64,000 bases of DNA from CAG-533 sp022779465 (GTDB taxonomy: Bacteria; Bacillota_I; Bacilli_A; RF39; UBA660): NCBI GenBank assembly GCA_022779465.1, contig JALFTB010000008.1:1-64000 (forward strand), given 5' to 3'. The notes beneath the pieces are model-generated. The model did not search any database, was not told the origin of the DNA, and saw only the letters and a program-made list of their open reading frames with translations. Shown piece after piece: positions 1 to 7,302 of this stretch (positions are counted from its first letter, which is position 1; every line of letters starts with the position of its first letter). The position numbers and the translations under genes were made by a program.

Positions 1-2
1 TG

Positions 3-56
3 CTATTTATTTTAATCATATTATCTATTATTCTAACTTATATAACTATGAAATAA
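3..56 (+). CDS. possible C-terminal end of an upstream membrane protein (partial)
   Basis: An open frame runs from the window edge to a TAA at 54-56 and encodes about 17 residues rich in Leu and Ile, as at the end of a membrane helix. It precedes a hairpin terminator at 115-136. The frame is too short to prove coding, and the other two frames are also short, so this is a weak call. Confidence 0.3.
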   Translation, partial: LFILIILSIILTYITMK

Positions 57-114
57 ATAAACAAATCTAATATCTAGAATGAAAAACTTATCTATATATT
101 AAAATATCAAACTT

Positions 115-136
115 AAAGGACTTATCGTCCTTTTAA
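115..136 (+). terminator. Rho-independent terminator
   Basis: The 7-bp stem aaaggac/gtccttt has a 5-nt loop and a T run. It would end transcription arriving from upstream of the window. Confidence 0.7.
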
Positions 137-148
137 TATGCTTTAAAC

Positions 149-176
149 TTGACAAAAATATGAAAATGAGTATAAT
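149..176 (+). promoter_or_regulatory. sigma-A type promoter for the paralogue pair
   Basis: Perfect TTGACA (149-154) and TATAAT (171-176) are separated by 16 nt. They are followed by a strong Shine-Dalgarno (agaggggg) 5' of the ATG at 209. Confidence 0.85.
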
Positions 177-208
177 AAGAAAGCTATTTAAAAGAGGGGG
201 AAATATTT

Positions 209-958
209 ATGGAAGAATTACTACGTGACCAAGAAATTTTAAATACCATCGCATCTTTAAGTTCAGAAGAATTTGATGCCTTAAAAAGTACATTACCATA
301 TGATGAAAGATTTGCTTTAGATTTATATCTACATAATGATGTAATTGAAGAAGAACCATTACGTCGAGCAATCGAAGATTTATGTGAATTAATTAGTGTT
401 CTAAAAAATAATAATAAATCATATATATTAGAGTTAACCTTTAAAGAATTCTTTAAAGGTAAAAGTCATCGTGAGAAAGCTCTTGCCATTAAAGATATTA
501 AAAGTATTATCAGCACTCTTCCATTAGAAGATGCTAGATTAATAAATTTATATTTACATGATGTTGAATTAGAAATATTACTTCTAAAATTCGACATGAA
601 TATACCAACACTTTCTGATAAACTAAATAAAATAATCGAACAAATAACCTTTGAGTTATATCGCTTGCAAATGGAAAGAACATTTAATAAAAGTTCTGAT
701 TATAATTCAACAAGTATTCATGATGAATTCATGACCAAATATACACCAGCTGATATCTTAAGTGCAATGCGCACTTTACCAAAAGAAGAAGTAGAAATAA
801 TTTATAGTATGTATGATGGAGATATTTTCATGAGCGATACTAATAAATCATTAACATCTTTAACATATGACACAATTATTAAACCTAAATTAACAGGTAC
901 TTTATTAAAGAATAAAAAAGTTAAACCACAAGGTATGAAAATAGAAAAAAGGGATTAA
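209..958 (+). CDS. uncharacterised helical repeat protein, paralogue of the next gene
   Basis: This 249-residue acidic, all-helical protein has no signal peptide or membrane segment. A motif of the form I-x-x-I-x-x-LP-x-E-(D/E)-x-x-x-I-x-x-x-Y-L-H-D recurs at about residues 13-45, 98-122 and 190-212. The last copy, with the tail that follows it (SLTSLTYDTIIKPKL), matches the C-terminus of the neighbouring protein, so the two genes are paralogues. The genes abut: the stop at 956-958 is followed at once by the next ATG. The likely neighbour function is DNA or RNA polymerase binding, because the paralogue has a sigma-region-4-like helix-turn-helix. This protein itself shows no catalytic motif, and I do not recognise a named family. 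Confidence 0.6.
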   Translation: MEELLRDQEILNTIASLSSEEFDALKSTLPYDERFALDLYLHNDVIEEEPLRRAIEDLCELISVLKNNNKSYILELTFKEFFKGKSHREKALAIKDIKSIISTLPLEDARLINLYLHDVELEILLLKFDMNIPTLSDKLNKIIEQITFELYRLQMERTFNKSSDYNSTSIHDEFMTKYTPADILSAMRTLPKEEVEIIYSMYDGDIFMSDTNKSLTSLTYDTIIKPKLTGTLLKNKKVKPQGMKIEKRD

Positions 959-1759
959 ATGGAAAATACAATTAAAAGACAAACCATTAAAAAAACGGAT
1001 TCAAAAGTATATAACAAAGTTATAAATGTTACATATTTAGATGAATTAAAAGGAGAAGCAATTAAAAGAAGAATCTTAAGTGCTTTGTCAGCTGATTCAT
1101 TATTTGCTATTGCTGCTTTAGAAAATGATTTAAATTGTAAAGATCAAGAAATAATCAATCTAACAACAGCTATGGAACAAATTGAATTTATTTTTAAAGC
1201 CATAACTGCTAACATTTATAATCGTTTTACATCAGCTTTTGGATCACTATATAAAGATGAAATGGAACCAATTCAGAATTTAATTGCTCGAAGAATTTAC
1301 GAAACATTATCATATTTTGGTGAAAAGCAAAAGAAATGCTTTATGATGTTCTATTGTGATAACTATTCAATTGAAGAAATAGCATACTTTTTAGAACAAA
1401 CAAAAGAAGAAGTAAGAGATATATTAAGAAAAATTAAATTACATATCATGAGCACAATTACATCAGAAAAAGAAAGAAATATGTTCTATAATTGTTGTGG
1501 TAGCATCCATAAAGTAGAGTCAATTTTTGATACATTAAAAGAATATAATAAAAGAGAAATCTTAGAAGGTATGCATTCATTAAGATCAGATGAAAAAGAA
1601 GTTATTTATGCCTTACATGGATATGATTTAGAAAACCCACAAACAGTACCATTAAATAGTTTATATTTATCAGAATATGAATTAATTATTTTGCCAAGAT
1701 TACATGGCTTTATTGCTAAAGAAAAAGATATTAAAGATAAAAGCTTACATCTAAAGTAA
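959..1759 (+). CDS. sigma-70 region 4-like helix-turn-helix protein, function unknown
   Basis: This 266-residue protein is co-transcribed with the preceding paralogue, with no gap. Residues about 115-165 (starting FGEKQKKCFMMFYCDNYSI and continuing EEIAYFLEQTKEEVRDIL) have the shape of sigma-70 region 4: a length-sensing helix, then a helix-turn-helix. No region 2 (-10 recognition) is evident, so it is not an obvious complete sigma factor. The last 60 residues repeat the motif of the upstream protein (LRSDEKEVIYALHGYD, then LSEYELIILPRL). It could be a divergent sigma-like regulator or a nucleic-acid-binding adaptor. The stop codon lies inside a terminator stem. Confidence 0.55.
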   Translation: MENTIKRQTIKKTDSKVYNKVINVTYLDELKGEAIKRRILSALSADSLFAIAALENDLNCKDQEIINLTTAMEQIEFIFKAITANIYNRFTSAFGSLYKDEMEPIQNLIARRIYETLSYFGEKQKKCFMMFYCDNYSIEEIAYFLEQTKEEVRDILRKIKLHIMSTITSEKERNMFYNCCGSIHKVESIFDTLKEYNKREILEGMHSLRSDEKEVIYALHGYDLENPQTVPLNSLYLSEYELIILPRLHGFIAKEKDIKDKSLHLK

Positions 1760-1768
1760 GCTTTTCTT
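1739..1768 (+). terminator. terminator overlapping the stop codon
   Basis: The 10-bp stem aaaagcttac/gtaagctttt has a 7-nt loop and a T-rich tail. The TAA of the preceding gene (1757-1759) lies in the 3' arm. Confidence 0.8.
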
Positions 1769-1773
1769 ATATC

Positions 1774-1802
1774 TTGAAGAATTAAAAAGATACTGATATA
1801 AT
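1774..1802 (+). promoter_or_regulatory. promoter for proS
   Basis: TTGAAG (1774-1779) and TATAAT (1797-1802) are separated by 17 nt. The short leader leaves no room for a T-box. Confidence 0.7.
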
Positions 1803-1826
1803 TAAAAGAGCTTAGGAAGTGTTAAT

Positions 1827-3518
1827 ATGAAACTTAAAAATAGTTATTTTTATACTTTAAGAGAAAACGCTAAAGATGAAGATTCAACTAGTGGTAATTT
1901 ACTAGTTAGATCAGGTATGATCAAAAAAGTATCTAGTGGAATTTATATGTATTTACCACTAGGTCTTAAAGTATTAGATAATATTAAAAAAATAATTAAA
2001 GAAGAAATGGATAAAACTGGCGCAACTGAACTTTTAATGCCATCATTAATCCCAGAAGATATCTACGATGTATGTGGAAGAAATCAAGCCTTAGGTAGTT
2101 CAATGTTCCATTTAAAAGATCGTTATAATAAACCATATGTATTAGGCCCAACTCATGAAGAATTATTTACAATAGCTGCTAAATCAATGGTTAGAAGTTA
2201 TAAAGATTTGCCATTTACTATCTATCAAGATGCACCTAAGTATCGTGATGAAGCCAGACCTCGTTTTGGATTAATTAGAGTAAGAGAATTCTTTATGAAA
2301 GATGCTTATTCATTTGATAAAGATGAAGAAGGATTAAGCGTATCTTACAAAAAAATGTATGATGCCTATAAAAATATTTTTGATCGTATCGGACTAAATT
2401 ACGCCATCGTTAGAGCCGATACTGGAGTAATGGGTGGAAGCTTATCCGAAGAATTCCAAGCTATAACCGATATTGGTGAAGATGTTTTAGTTCTTTGTGA
2501 TAAATGTGATTATGCTTCAAATATGGAAATTGCTACTCATAAAATAGAAAACAAAGAAGAAACTAAAAAAGATTTAGAACTAGTTGCAACTCCCAATGTT
2601 AAAACTATTGATGAAGTATGCAATTATTTAAATTTAGATGTTACTAAAAGTGTTAAAGCCCTTCTTATGAATATTAATGATGAATTAGTTGCTTTTTTCA
2701 TTAGAGGAGACCGTGAACTTAACGAAACAAAAGTAACAAAACTATTAAATTGTGAGGAAGTATTATTCGCATCAGATGAATTAATTTCTAAATCAAATGC
2801 TGTTCCGGGATATACTGGTCCAATTAACTTAAATGGAGCTAAAATTATTATAGATGAAGAAGTTAAAACTATGACAAACTTTGTAGTAGGCGCTAACAAA
2901 GAAGGATACCACTATATAAATGCTAATTTAAGCGATTTTAACTATGATTTATGTGCCGACATCGTAAATGTTAAAGAAAATGATATATGTCCTAATTGTG
3001 GCGGAAAACTATATTTTAAAAAAGGTATCGAAGTAGGTAATACCTTTAAACTAGGAACAAAATATTCAGAAAAATTTGGCTTAACATACCTAGATGAAAA
3101 TAATAAATCAAATCCAGTTGTTATGGGATGCTATGGAATAGGACCCGGAAGAATCTTAGCATCATTAGTCGAACAAAATAATGATGAAAAAGGAATAATC
3201 TTCCCTCTAAGTGTAGCACCATTTAAAGTATGTATTGCCGCATTAAATACTAAAGATGAAACCTGTATGGAAGTAGCAAATAAACTATATGACGAATTAA
3301 ATAATGCTGGCATCGATACACTATTAGATGATCGTGATGAAAGACCAGGCATTAAATTTAATGATTTAGACTTACTAGGAATTCCAATTAGAATCACTTT
3401 AGGAAAGAAATTATCTGAAAACAAAGTAGAATTTAAATTAAGAAAAGAAACTGAAAGTATCGACTTAGACTTAAATGATGTAGTAAATCATATTAAGGAA
3501 TACCTTCATGAAAATTAG
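1827..3518 (+). CDS. proS: prolyl-tRNA synthetase
   Basis: This cytoplasmic class II synthetase charges tRNA-Pro with proline. Its 563 residues match the bacterial ProS type that carries an editing (INS) domain between class II motifs 2 and 3. Motif 1 lies near residue 40, and GPTHEELFT and RDEARPRFGLIR-like motif 2 follow by about residue 150. The insertion spans roughly 225-390, and motif 3 is around GCYGIGPGRIL. The C-terminal anticodon-binding domain (VCIAALNTKDE through LDDRDERPGIKFND) is complete. It has its own promoter just upstream. A 36-codon frame starts inside its last codons. Confidence 0.97.
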   Translation: MKLKNSYFYTLRENAKDEDSTSGNLLVRSGMIKKVSSGIYMYLPLGLKVLDNIKKIIKEEMDKTGATELLMPSLIPEDIYDVCGRNQALGSSMFHLKDRYNKPYVLGPTHEELFTIAAKSMVRSYKDLPFTIYQDAPKYRDEARPRFGLIRVREFFMKDAYSFDKDEEGLSVSYKKMYDAYKNIFDRIGLNYAIVRADTGVMGGSLSEEFQAITDIGEDVLVLCDKCDYASNMEIATHKIENKEETKKDLELVATPNVKTIDEVCNYLNLDVTKSVKALLMNINDELVAFFIRGDRELNETKVTKLLNCEEVLFASDELISKSNAVPGYTGPINLNGAKIIIDEEVKTMTNFVVGANKEGYHYINANLSDFNYDLCADIVNVKENDICPNCGGKLYFKKGIEVGNTFKLGTKYSEKFGLTYLDENNKSNPVVMGCYGIGPGRILASLVEQNNDEKGIIFPLSVAPFKVCIAALNTKDETCMEVANKLYDELNNAGIDTLLDDRDERPGIKFNDLDLLGIPIRITLGKKLSENKVEFKLRKETESIDLDLNDVVNHIKEYLHEN

Positions 3519-3618
3519 TTATAAAACCAGAACAAAATTAGCCATCTTAGCCGCATTCTTAACTATTTTAGTTGGAATCGGCTTTGCATGTGCATTATAT
3601 AAATTAGTAATGAGATGA
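3508..3618 (+). CDS. small single-span membrane peptide (36 aa)
   Basis: The ATG at 3508 lies 8 nt after AAGGA and overlaps the last 11 nt of proS. The product begins with a basic stretch (MKISYKTRTK) and continues with one hydrophobic helix (LAILAAFLTILVGIGFACAL), a plausible signal-anchor peptide. It ends 4 nt before the HipA-like gene. The good ribosome site and tight spacing support translation. No family is recognised; it could be a leader or a small membrane protein of the same operon. Confidence 0.5.
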   Translation: MKISYKTRTKLAILAAFLTILVGIGFACALYKLVMR

Positions 3619-3622
3619 TAAC

Positions 3623-4438
3623 ATGTTAGATAAATATCGTAATAAAGAAGGATTTATAGATTTAAATAATACCCCATATACAGCCGATATCTCTGAAAGA
3701 TTTAAACTTATAATAGATGGAGTAGGATATTATTTTAAATATACAACCCCTGAAATGCTTTACAATGAACTAATTGCTGAAGAACTAGCAAAAAAATTAA
3801 ATATACCATGTGCCCACTATGACATCGGTAAAGTAAATGAAAGATATATAGTACTAAGTGAAGATTTTATCAAAGAAGGATATACCTTTACTCCAATGAG
3901 TGCCATTATCAAAGAACGTAAAAATAATAACTTAGAAGTTATTTGGGACCATTTAATGAAAATATATGATGATTATGACCTAGTTGCTAAACTAATGAAT
4001 CAAATCGTAGATATCTTCTTATTTGACGTAGTATCTGCCAACAGTGATAGACACTTCCATAACTATGGTATTTTATCAAATGAAAAAGAAACAAACATCA
4101 CCCCAGTATTTGATAACGAAAGAATATTAGACGTAAGTAGATGTATTGAAGAACAAAGATATAACCTAGGAGTAGATTATGCCTCAGATATGTTTAAATC
4201 ACCTAAAAACACTCTAAATAAGTTTTTAGCTTACTCAGATAAAAGCTATACCCAAAGATTAAAAAACATGCTATGGGCAATCACCCCAGAAAGTGTTGAT
4301 GACATCCTAACTAAAGTAGAACAAAAAATAAAAACCAAACTACCAGAAACTACTAAAAAAGCAGTAAAAGAAAAATTTCAAAAAAATCTTCAAATGATTG
4401 AAAAAAGTATTAAATATGCAGAAAGCAAACAATTATAA
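3623..4438 (+). CDS. HipA-like protein kinase (orphan)
   Basis: This 271-residue protein has the signature of the HipA C-terminal kinase fold. It has a beta-strand Lys (YYFKYT), the helix NELIAEELAKKL that follows it, the catalytic loop NSDRHFHNYGIL (Asp and Asn of the N-x-DRH-x-x-N motif) and a metal-binding DN in PVFDNERIL. HipA kinases phosphorylate cytoplasmic targets such as glutamyl-tRNA synthetase, but this protein lacks the N-terminal HipA subdomain, and no HipB-type antitoxin is adjacent. The substrate therefore cannot be stated. It lies behind proS and a small membrane peptide and is closed by a terminator. Confidence 0.7.
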   Translation: MLDKYRNKEGFIDLNNTPYTADISERFKLIIDGVGYYFKYTTPEMLYNELIAEELAKKLNIPCAHYDIGKVNERYIVLSEDFIKEGYTFTPMSAIIKERKNNNLEVIWDHLMKIYDDYDLVAKLMNQIVDIFLFDVVSANSDRHFHNYGILSNEKETNITPVFDNERILDVSRCIEEQRYNLGVDYASDMFKSPKNTLNKFLAYSDKSYTQRLKNMLWAITPESVDDILTKVEQKIKTKLPETTKKAVKEKFQKNLQMIEKSIKYAESKQL

Positions 4439-4462
4439 TGACTGAATACAGTCATTTTTTTT
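4437..4462 (+). terminator. terminator after the HipA-like gene
   Basis: The 8-bp stem aatgactg/cagtcatt has an aata loop followed by eight T. Confidence 0.85.
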
Positions 4463-4525
4463 ATAAAAAATATAATATATTAATCTTAACCAAATAAATT
4501 AAATTATAGTACAATTAAATAGAAA

Positions 4526-4550
4526 AATAGATTTAAGTCTATTCTTTTTT
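4526..4550 (+). terminator. weak hairpin plus T run
   Basis: The 6-bp stem aataga/tctatt is followed by seven T. It lies immediately before a large inverted repeat and may act as a second terminator. Confidence 0.4.
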
Positions 4551-4580
4551 ATATTGTACCGCAAACGGTACAATATAAAA
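4547..4580. repeat. perfect 15-bp inverted repeat, possible operator
   Basis: The arm ttttatattgtaccg is repeated exactly as its reverse complement after a caaa loop. No T run follows, so it is not a standard terminator. It lies 100 nt before the SPOR-protein gene and could be an operator for a dimeric regulator or an RNA stem. Confidence 0.6.
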
Positions 4581-4679
4581 ATTAAAGGAAATTATCAAAT
4601 TATCGTTAATATAAATAATATAAGACATCATTCGACAAATAAATTAACTAATTTATTTTATAGTATTTTTGGTGATGAT

Positions 4680-5111
4680 ATGAAAAAGATAATACCTTAT
4701 ATTTTAGCTATTTTATTTGGAGCAGGAATTGGCGTTTTAGTTTTTGATCGAAATCTTCCTACTAGTGTTAAACATAAAGAAATAAATGCGACTGGATTCC
4801 AAGTAGGAGTATTTACTAATATCGATGCTGCTAAAACATATCGTAATAAATATCCTAATGCTATTATTGTAGCTGATGATGATGTTTATAGAGTATTTTA
4901 TAGTATCTTAACAGATAATACGGTTATTGAAAAAATGCGTAATTATTTAAATACTCAAAAAATATCTTACTTTGAAAAAGATATTACAGTAAGTGATAAA
5001 GGCTTAATTACTGCTTTAAATGATTATGAAAGTGTCATGAAAGAAGCAAGTACTAAAACCTTTAAAAGCATCAATGATTTAATCTTAGAAAGTTATGGTG
5101 AAAAAATATGA
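4680..5111 (+). CDS. membrane-anchored SPOR-like protein
   Basis: I start at the ATG at 4680, preceded by ggtgat, giving 143 residues; the frame stays open upstream through the inverted repeat but without a ribosome site. An N-terminal helix (IIPYILAILFGAGIGVLVF) anchors the protein. Residues about 38-100 (FQVGVFTNIDAAKTYRNKY onward) have the beta-alpha-beta pattern of SPOR domains, which bind denuded glycan at division septa. The gene overlaps radC by 4 nt and precedes mreC, which fits an envelope or septum role. The SPOR assignment is by pattern only. Confidence 0.6.
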   Translation: MKKIIPYILAILFGAGIGVLVFDRNLPTSVKHKEINATGFQVGVFTNIDAAKTYRNKYPNAIIVADDDVYRVFYSILTDNTVIEKMRNYLNTQKISYFEKDITVSDKGLITALNDYESVMKEASTKTFKSINDLILESYGEKI

Positions 5112-5791
5112 ATTTAAAGAAGTTTCCTGATTCAGAAAAACCTCGTGAAAGATTAATTAAATATGGTGCTGAAAACTTAAGTAATACTGACTTAATATCT
5201 ATCTTAATTGGGACTGGTACTAAAAACTGTAATGTTAAAGAACTAAGTTCTATAATTTTATCTAAAATTAATAGTATTGAAAGTTTAGATGAATTAACTA
5301 TCACTGAATTAACATCTATTAAAGGCCTAGGTAAAGCAAAAGCCTTAACCATCATGGCCGCCATTGAATTAGGTAAAAGAGTTCTAAGTAAAAGTATTAA
5401 TGAACGTCTAGTTATTAATAATGCTAAAACTATTAATGAATATTTTTCTAGTATTATTTCTTATTCTAAACAAGAAGAATTATTAGTTATTTTAATCGAT
5501 AATAAGAAGCGTTTAATAAGTTATAAGAAAATGTACAAAGGAACTAGTAATGCTTCTTATGCAAGCCCTAAAGAAATATTTAACTATGCAATTAGAGAAG
5601 GTGCAGATGCTTTAGTTATTATGCATAATCATCCCTCTGGAATAGTAACTCCAAGTAATGCTGATAAAATGCTTACTAATAGTATTATTGAAACTGGTAA
5701 AGTTATTGGTATTCCATTATTAGATCATATTATAACTAATGGTAAAGAATATTATAGTTTCTTTGATAATGAGGTTACAAATGAAGTATAA
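5108..5791 (+). CDS. radC: RadC family protein (JAMM fold)
   Basis: The 227 residues contain an N-terminal helix-hairpin-helix (ITELTSIKGLGKAKALTIMAAIELGKR) and a C-terminal JAB1/MPN-type metal site with HNHPSG followed by a distal D (TPSNADKML). Family size is normal. Despite the name, its biochemical role is unsettled. As in Bacillus, it lies directly before the mre genes, and it overlaps mreC. Confidence 0.95.
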   Translation: MNLKKFPDSEKPRERLIKYGAENLSNTDLISILIGTGTKNCNVKELSSIILSKINSIESLDELTITELTSIKGLGKAKALTIMAAIELGKRVLSKSINERLVINNAKTINEYFSSIISYSKQEELLVILIDNKKRLISYKKMYKGTSNASYASPKEIFNYAIREGADALVIMHNHPSGIVTPSNADKMLTNSIIETGKVIGIPLLDHIITNGKEYYSFFDNEVTNEV

Positions 5792-6386
5792 TTACTTATC
5801 ATTTATAGTTCTTTTTTTAATTATAATTTTAAAAGAACCTATCATGCAAAATATCAATAATCTTATGTATATAAGAAATAATAATTTAGAAATAAAAACT
5901 TTAAAAAATCAAAATAAAGAATTAGAAAAAGAATATCAAGAACTATTAACTTTTAAAAATAATATTAAATTAGATAATAACTATACTATAACTAATACTT
6001 TAAAAACTAATTATAACTTTAATAAATTAAATATAAATGGAAAATATAACATAAATGATGAAGTGGTTAATGAATATGGTTTAATTGGTATAATAACTAA
6101 AACTAATCATAACTTTAGTGAAATGACTTATCTTTATAATACTAATCTAACTATTAAAATAGACAATATTACTGGTAAAATTATTAGTAAAGATCAAAAT
6201 AATAATTTAATAATAGGGGAACTTACTAATCATAATAATATCAATATTAATGATTATGTTTATAGTTTATATAATACTTACATTGGTAAAGTTATTAAAA
6301 TTAACTATGAAGTATTAGATACAACTATTTTAGTTGAAACTCCTAAACCCCGAAATATTAACTATGTTGCGGTTATAAGTAGGTAA
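5781..6386 (+). CDS. mreC: rod-shape protein MreC
   Basis: The start is the ATG at 5781 with GAGG 7 nt upstream, overlapping the radC stop. The 201 residues comprise one N-terminal membrane helix, a coiled coil (about residues 30-60, NLEIKTLKNQNKELEKEYQE) and the beta-rich extracytoplasmic domain with duplicated V-x-x-x-GLIG-x-I and IGKVI motifs. It is shorter than the usual 270-290. MreC organises the elongation machinery outside the membrane. The mreB gene that normally precedes it is absent here. Confidence 0.85.
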   Translation: MKYNYLSFIVLFLIIILKEPIMQNINNLMYIRNNNLEIKTLKNQNKELEKEYQELLTFKNNIKLDNNYTITNTLKTNYNFNKLNINGKYNINDEVVNEYGLIGIITKTNHNFSEMTYLYNTNLTIKIDNITGKIISKDQNNNLIIGELTNHNNININDYVYSLYNTYIGKVIKINYEVLDTTILVETPKPRNINYVAVISR

Positions 6387-6388
6387 TT

Positions 6389-6763
6389 ATGATTATAGAT
6401 TTTATAACTTATAATTATACTAATATCTTATTATTTACAGTCTTACTTAATATTTTTAATTTAAATAATAAAAGATTATATTTTATCTTATTAATAGATA
6501 TTTTAATTAATGGTATTCCTTTTATAACTATTATTTTAATATTATTATATTTCTTTAATTTAAAAGTATTTAATTACTTAAATAATAATTTTCTTAATAA
6601 ATATTTATTATTAATAGTTTATTATTTTATTTTTGGAATAATCATCTATAGTATCTTTAATAAATTTAATTTATATATTATTAAATTATTAATAATTAAT
6701 CTTTTCTATAACTTATTATATTTTTATATAGGTCTAAAATATCTTGAAAATAAATATAGTTAA
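6389..6763 (+). CDS. mreD: MreD-like membrane protein
   Basis: This 124-residue protein is almost entirely hydrophobic, with four or five predicted membrane spans and very few charges. It begins 2 nt after mreC. Sequence similarity is too weak to prove the family; the assignment rests on its position between mreC and spoIVFA and on its topology. MreD is the usual partner of MreC in cell elongation. Confidence 0.65.
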   Translation: MIIDFITYNYTNILLFTVLLNIFNLNNKRLYFILLIDILINGIPFITIILILLYFFNLKVFNYLNNNFLNKYLLLIVYYFIFGIIIYSIFNKFNLYIIKLLIINLFYNLLYFYIGLKYLENKYS

Positions 6764-6774
6764 GTAGGTGAAAC

Positions 6775-7302
6775 ATGAAAGAAAAAAGATATATAAAATC
6801 ATTTTTTATTAAAGTACTAATCTGTATAGTTTTATTTTTAATAACATCTATTTTTGTCAATTATAGTGATTCAAATTTATTATTATTTAAAAATCATGTT
6901 TATGATAAAAGTTTTAATTTTAGTAAAATAACTAATATTTATAATAAGTATTTTGGTAAAGTATTACCTGCTGATGAAAAGATTATTAATGCTAGCCATA
7001 ATACTAATTATTCTAATTATAATACTTATAAAGATGGAGCAGTTATTAATGATATAACTACTGTTTATCCATTTAAAAGTGGTATAGTTGTTTTTATTGG
7101 TGATAAAGAAGAATATGGTCAAACTATAATTATTCAAGGTATGGATGGTATTGATTATTGGTACTCTAATGTTGAAAATATCAATGTTAAATTATATGAC
7201 TATATTGAATCAGATAATATTATTGCTACTGCTAAAGATAATAAATTATATGTTTTATTTATGAAAGATGGTAAGTTCTTAAATTATGAAGAATATATTT
7301 AA
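6775..7302 (+). CDS. spoIVFA: SpoIVFA-like regulator of the SpoIVFB protease
   Basis: The 175-residue protein has one N-terminal membrane helix and a C-terminal LytM/M23-like domain (YPFKSGIVVFIGDKEEYGQT onward). The M23 zinc ligands are missing: the usual Y-x-H position reads DYWYSN, so it is a non-catalytic fold, as in SpoIVFA. In Bacillus, SpoIVFA holds SpoIVFB inactive in the forespore outer membrane until SpoIVB cleaves it. It overlaps spoIVFB by 17 nt, matching the known pair. An RBS (taggtg) precedes the ATG. Confidence 0.75.
   Translation: MKEKRYIKSFFIKVLICIVLFLITSIFVNYSDSNLLLFKNHVYDKSFNFSKITNIYNKYFGKVLPADEKIINASHNTNYSNYNTYKDGAVINDITTVYPFKSGIVVFIGDKEEYGQTIIIQGMDGIDYWYSNVENINVKLYDYIESDNIIATAKDNKLYVLFMKDGKFLNYEEYI

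Noticed and set aside
1800..1826. Possible T-box riboswitch before proS
   Set aside because: The distance from promoter to ATG is only about 25 nt, too short for a T-box.
2624..3424. Open frames of 91 and 97 codons on the minus strand inside proS
   Set aside because: They are shadows of a fully conserved gene, with no ribosome site and no recognisable protein pattern.
4554..4679. Longer N-terminus for the SPOR-like protein, reaching back into the inverted repeat
   Set aside because: The extra 42 residues are basic and AT-driven, there is no ribosome site before 4554, and the ATG at 4680 has ggtgat and starts the membrane helix directly.
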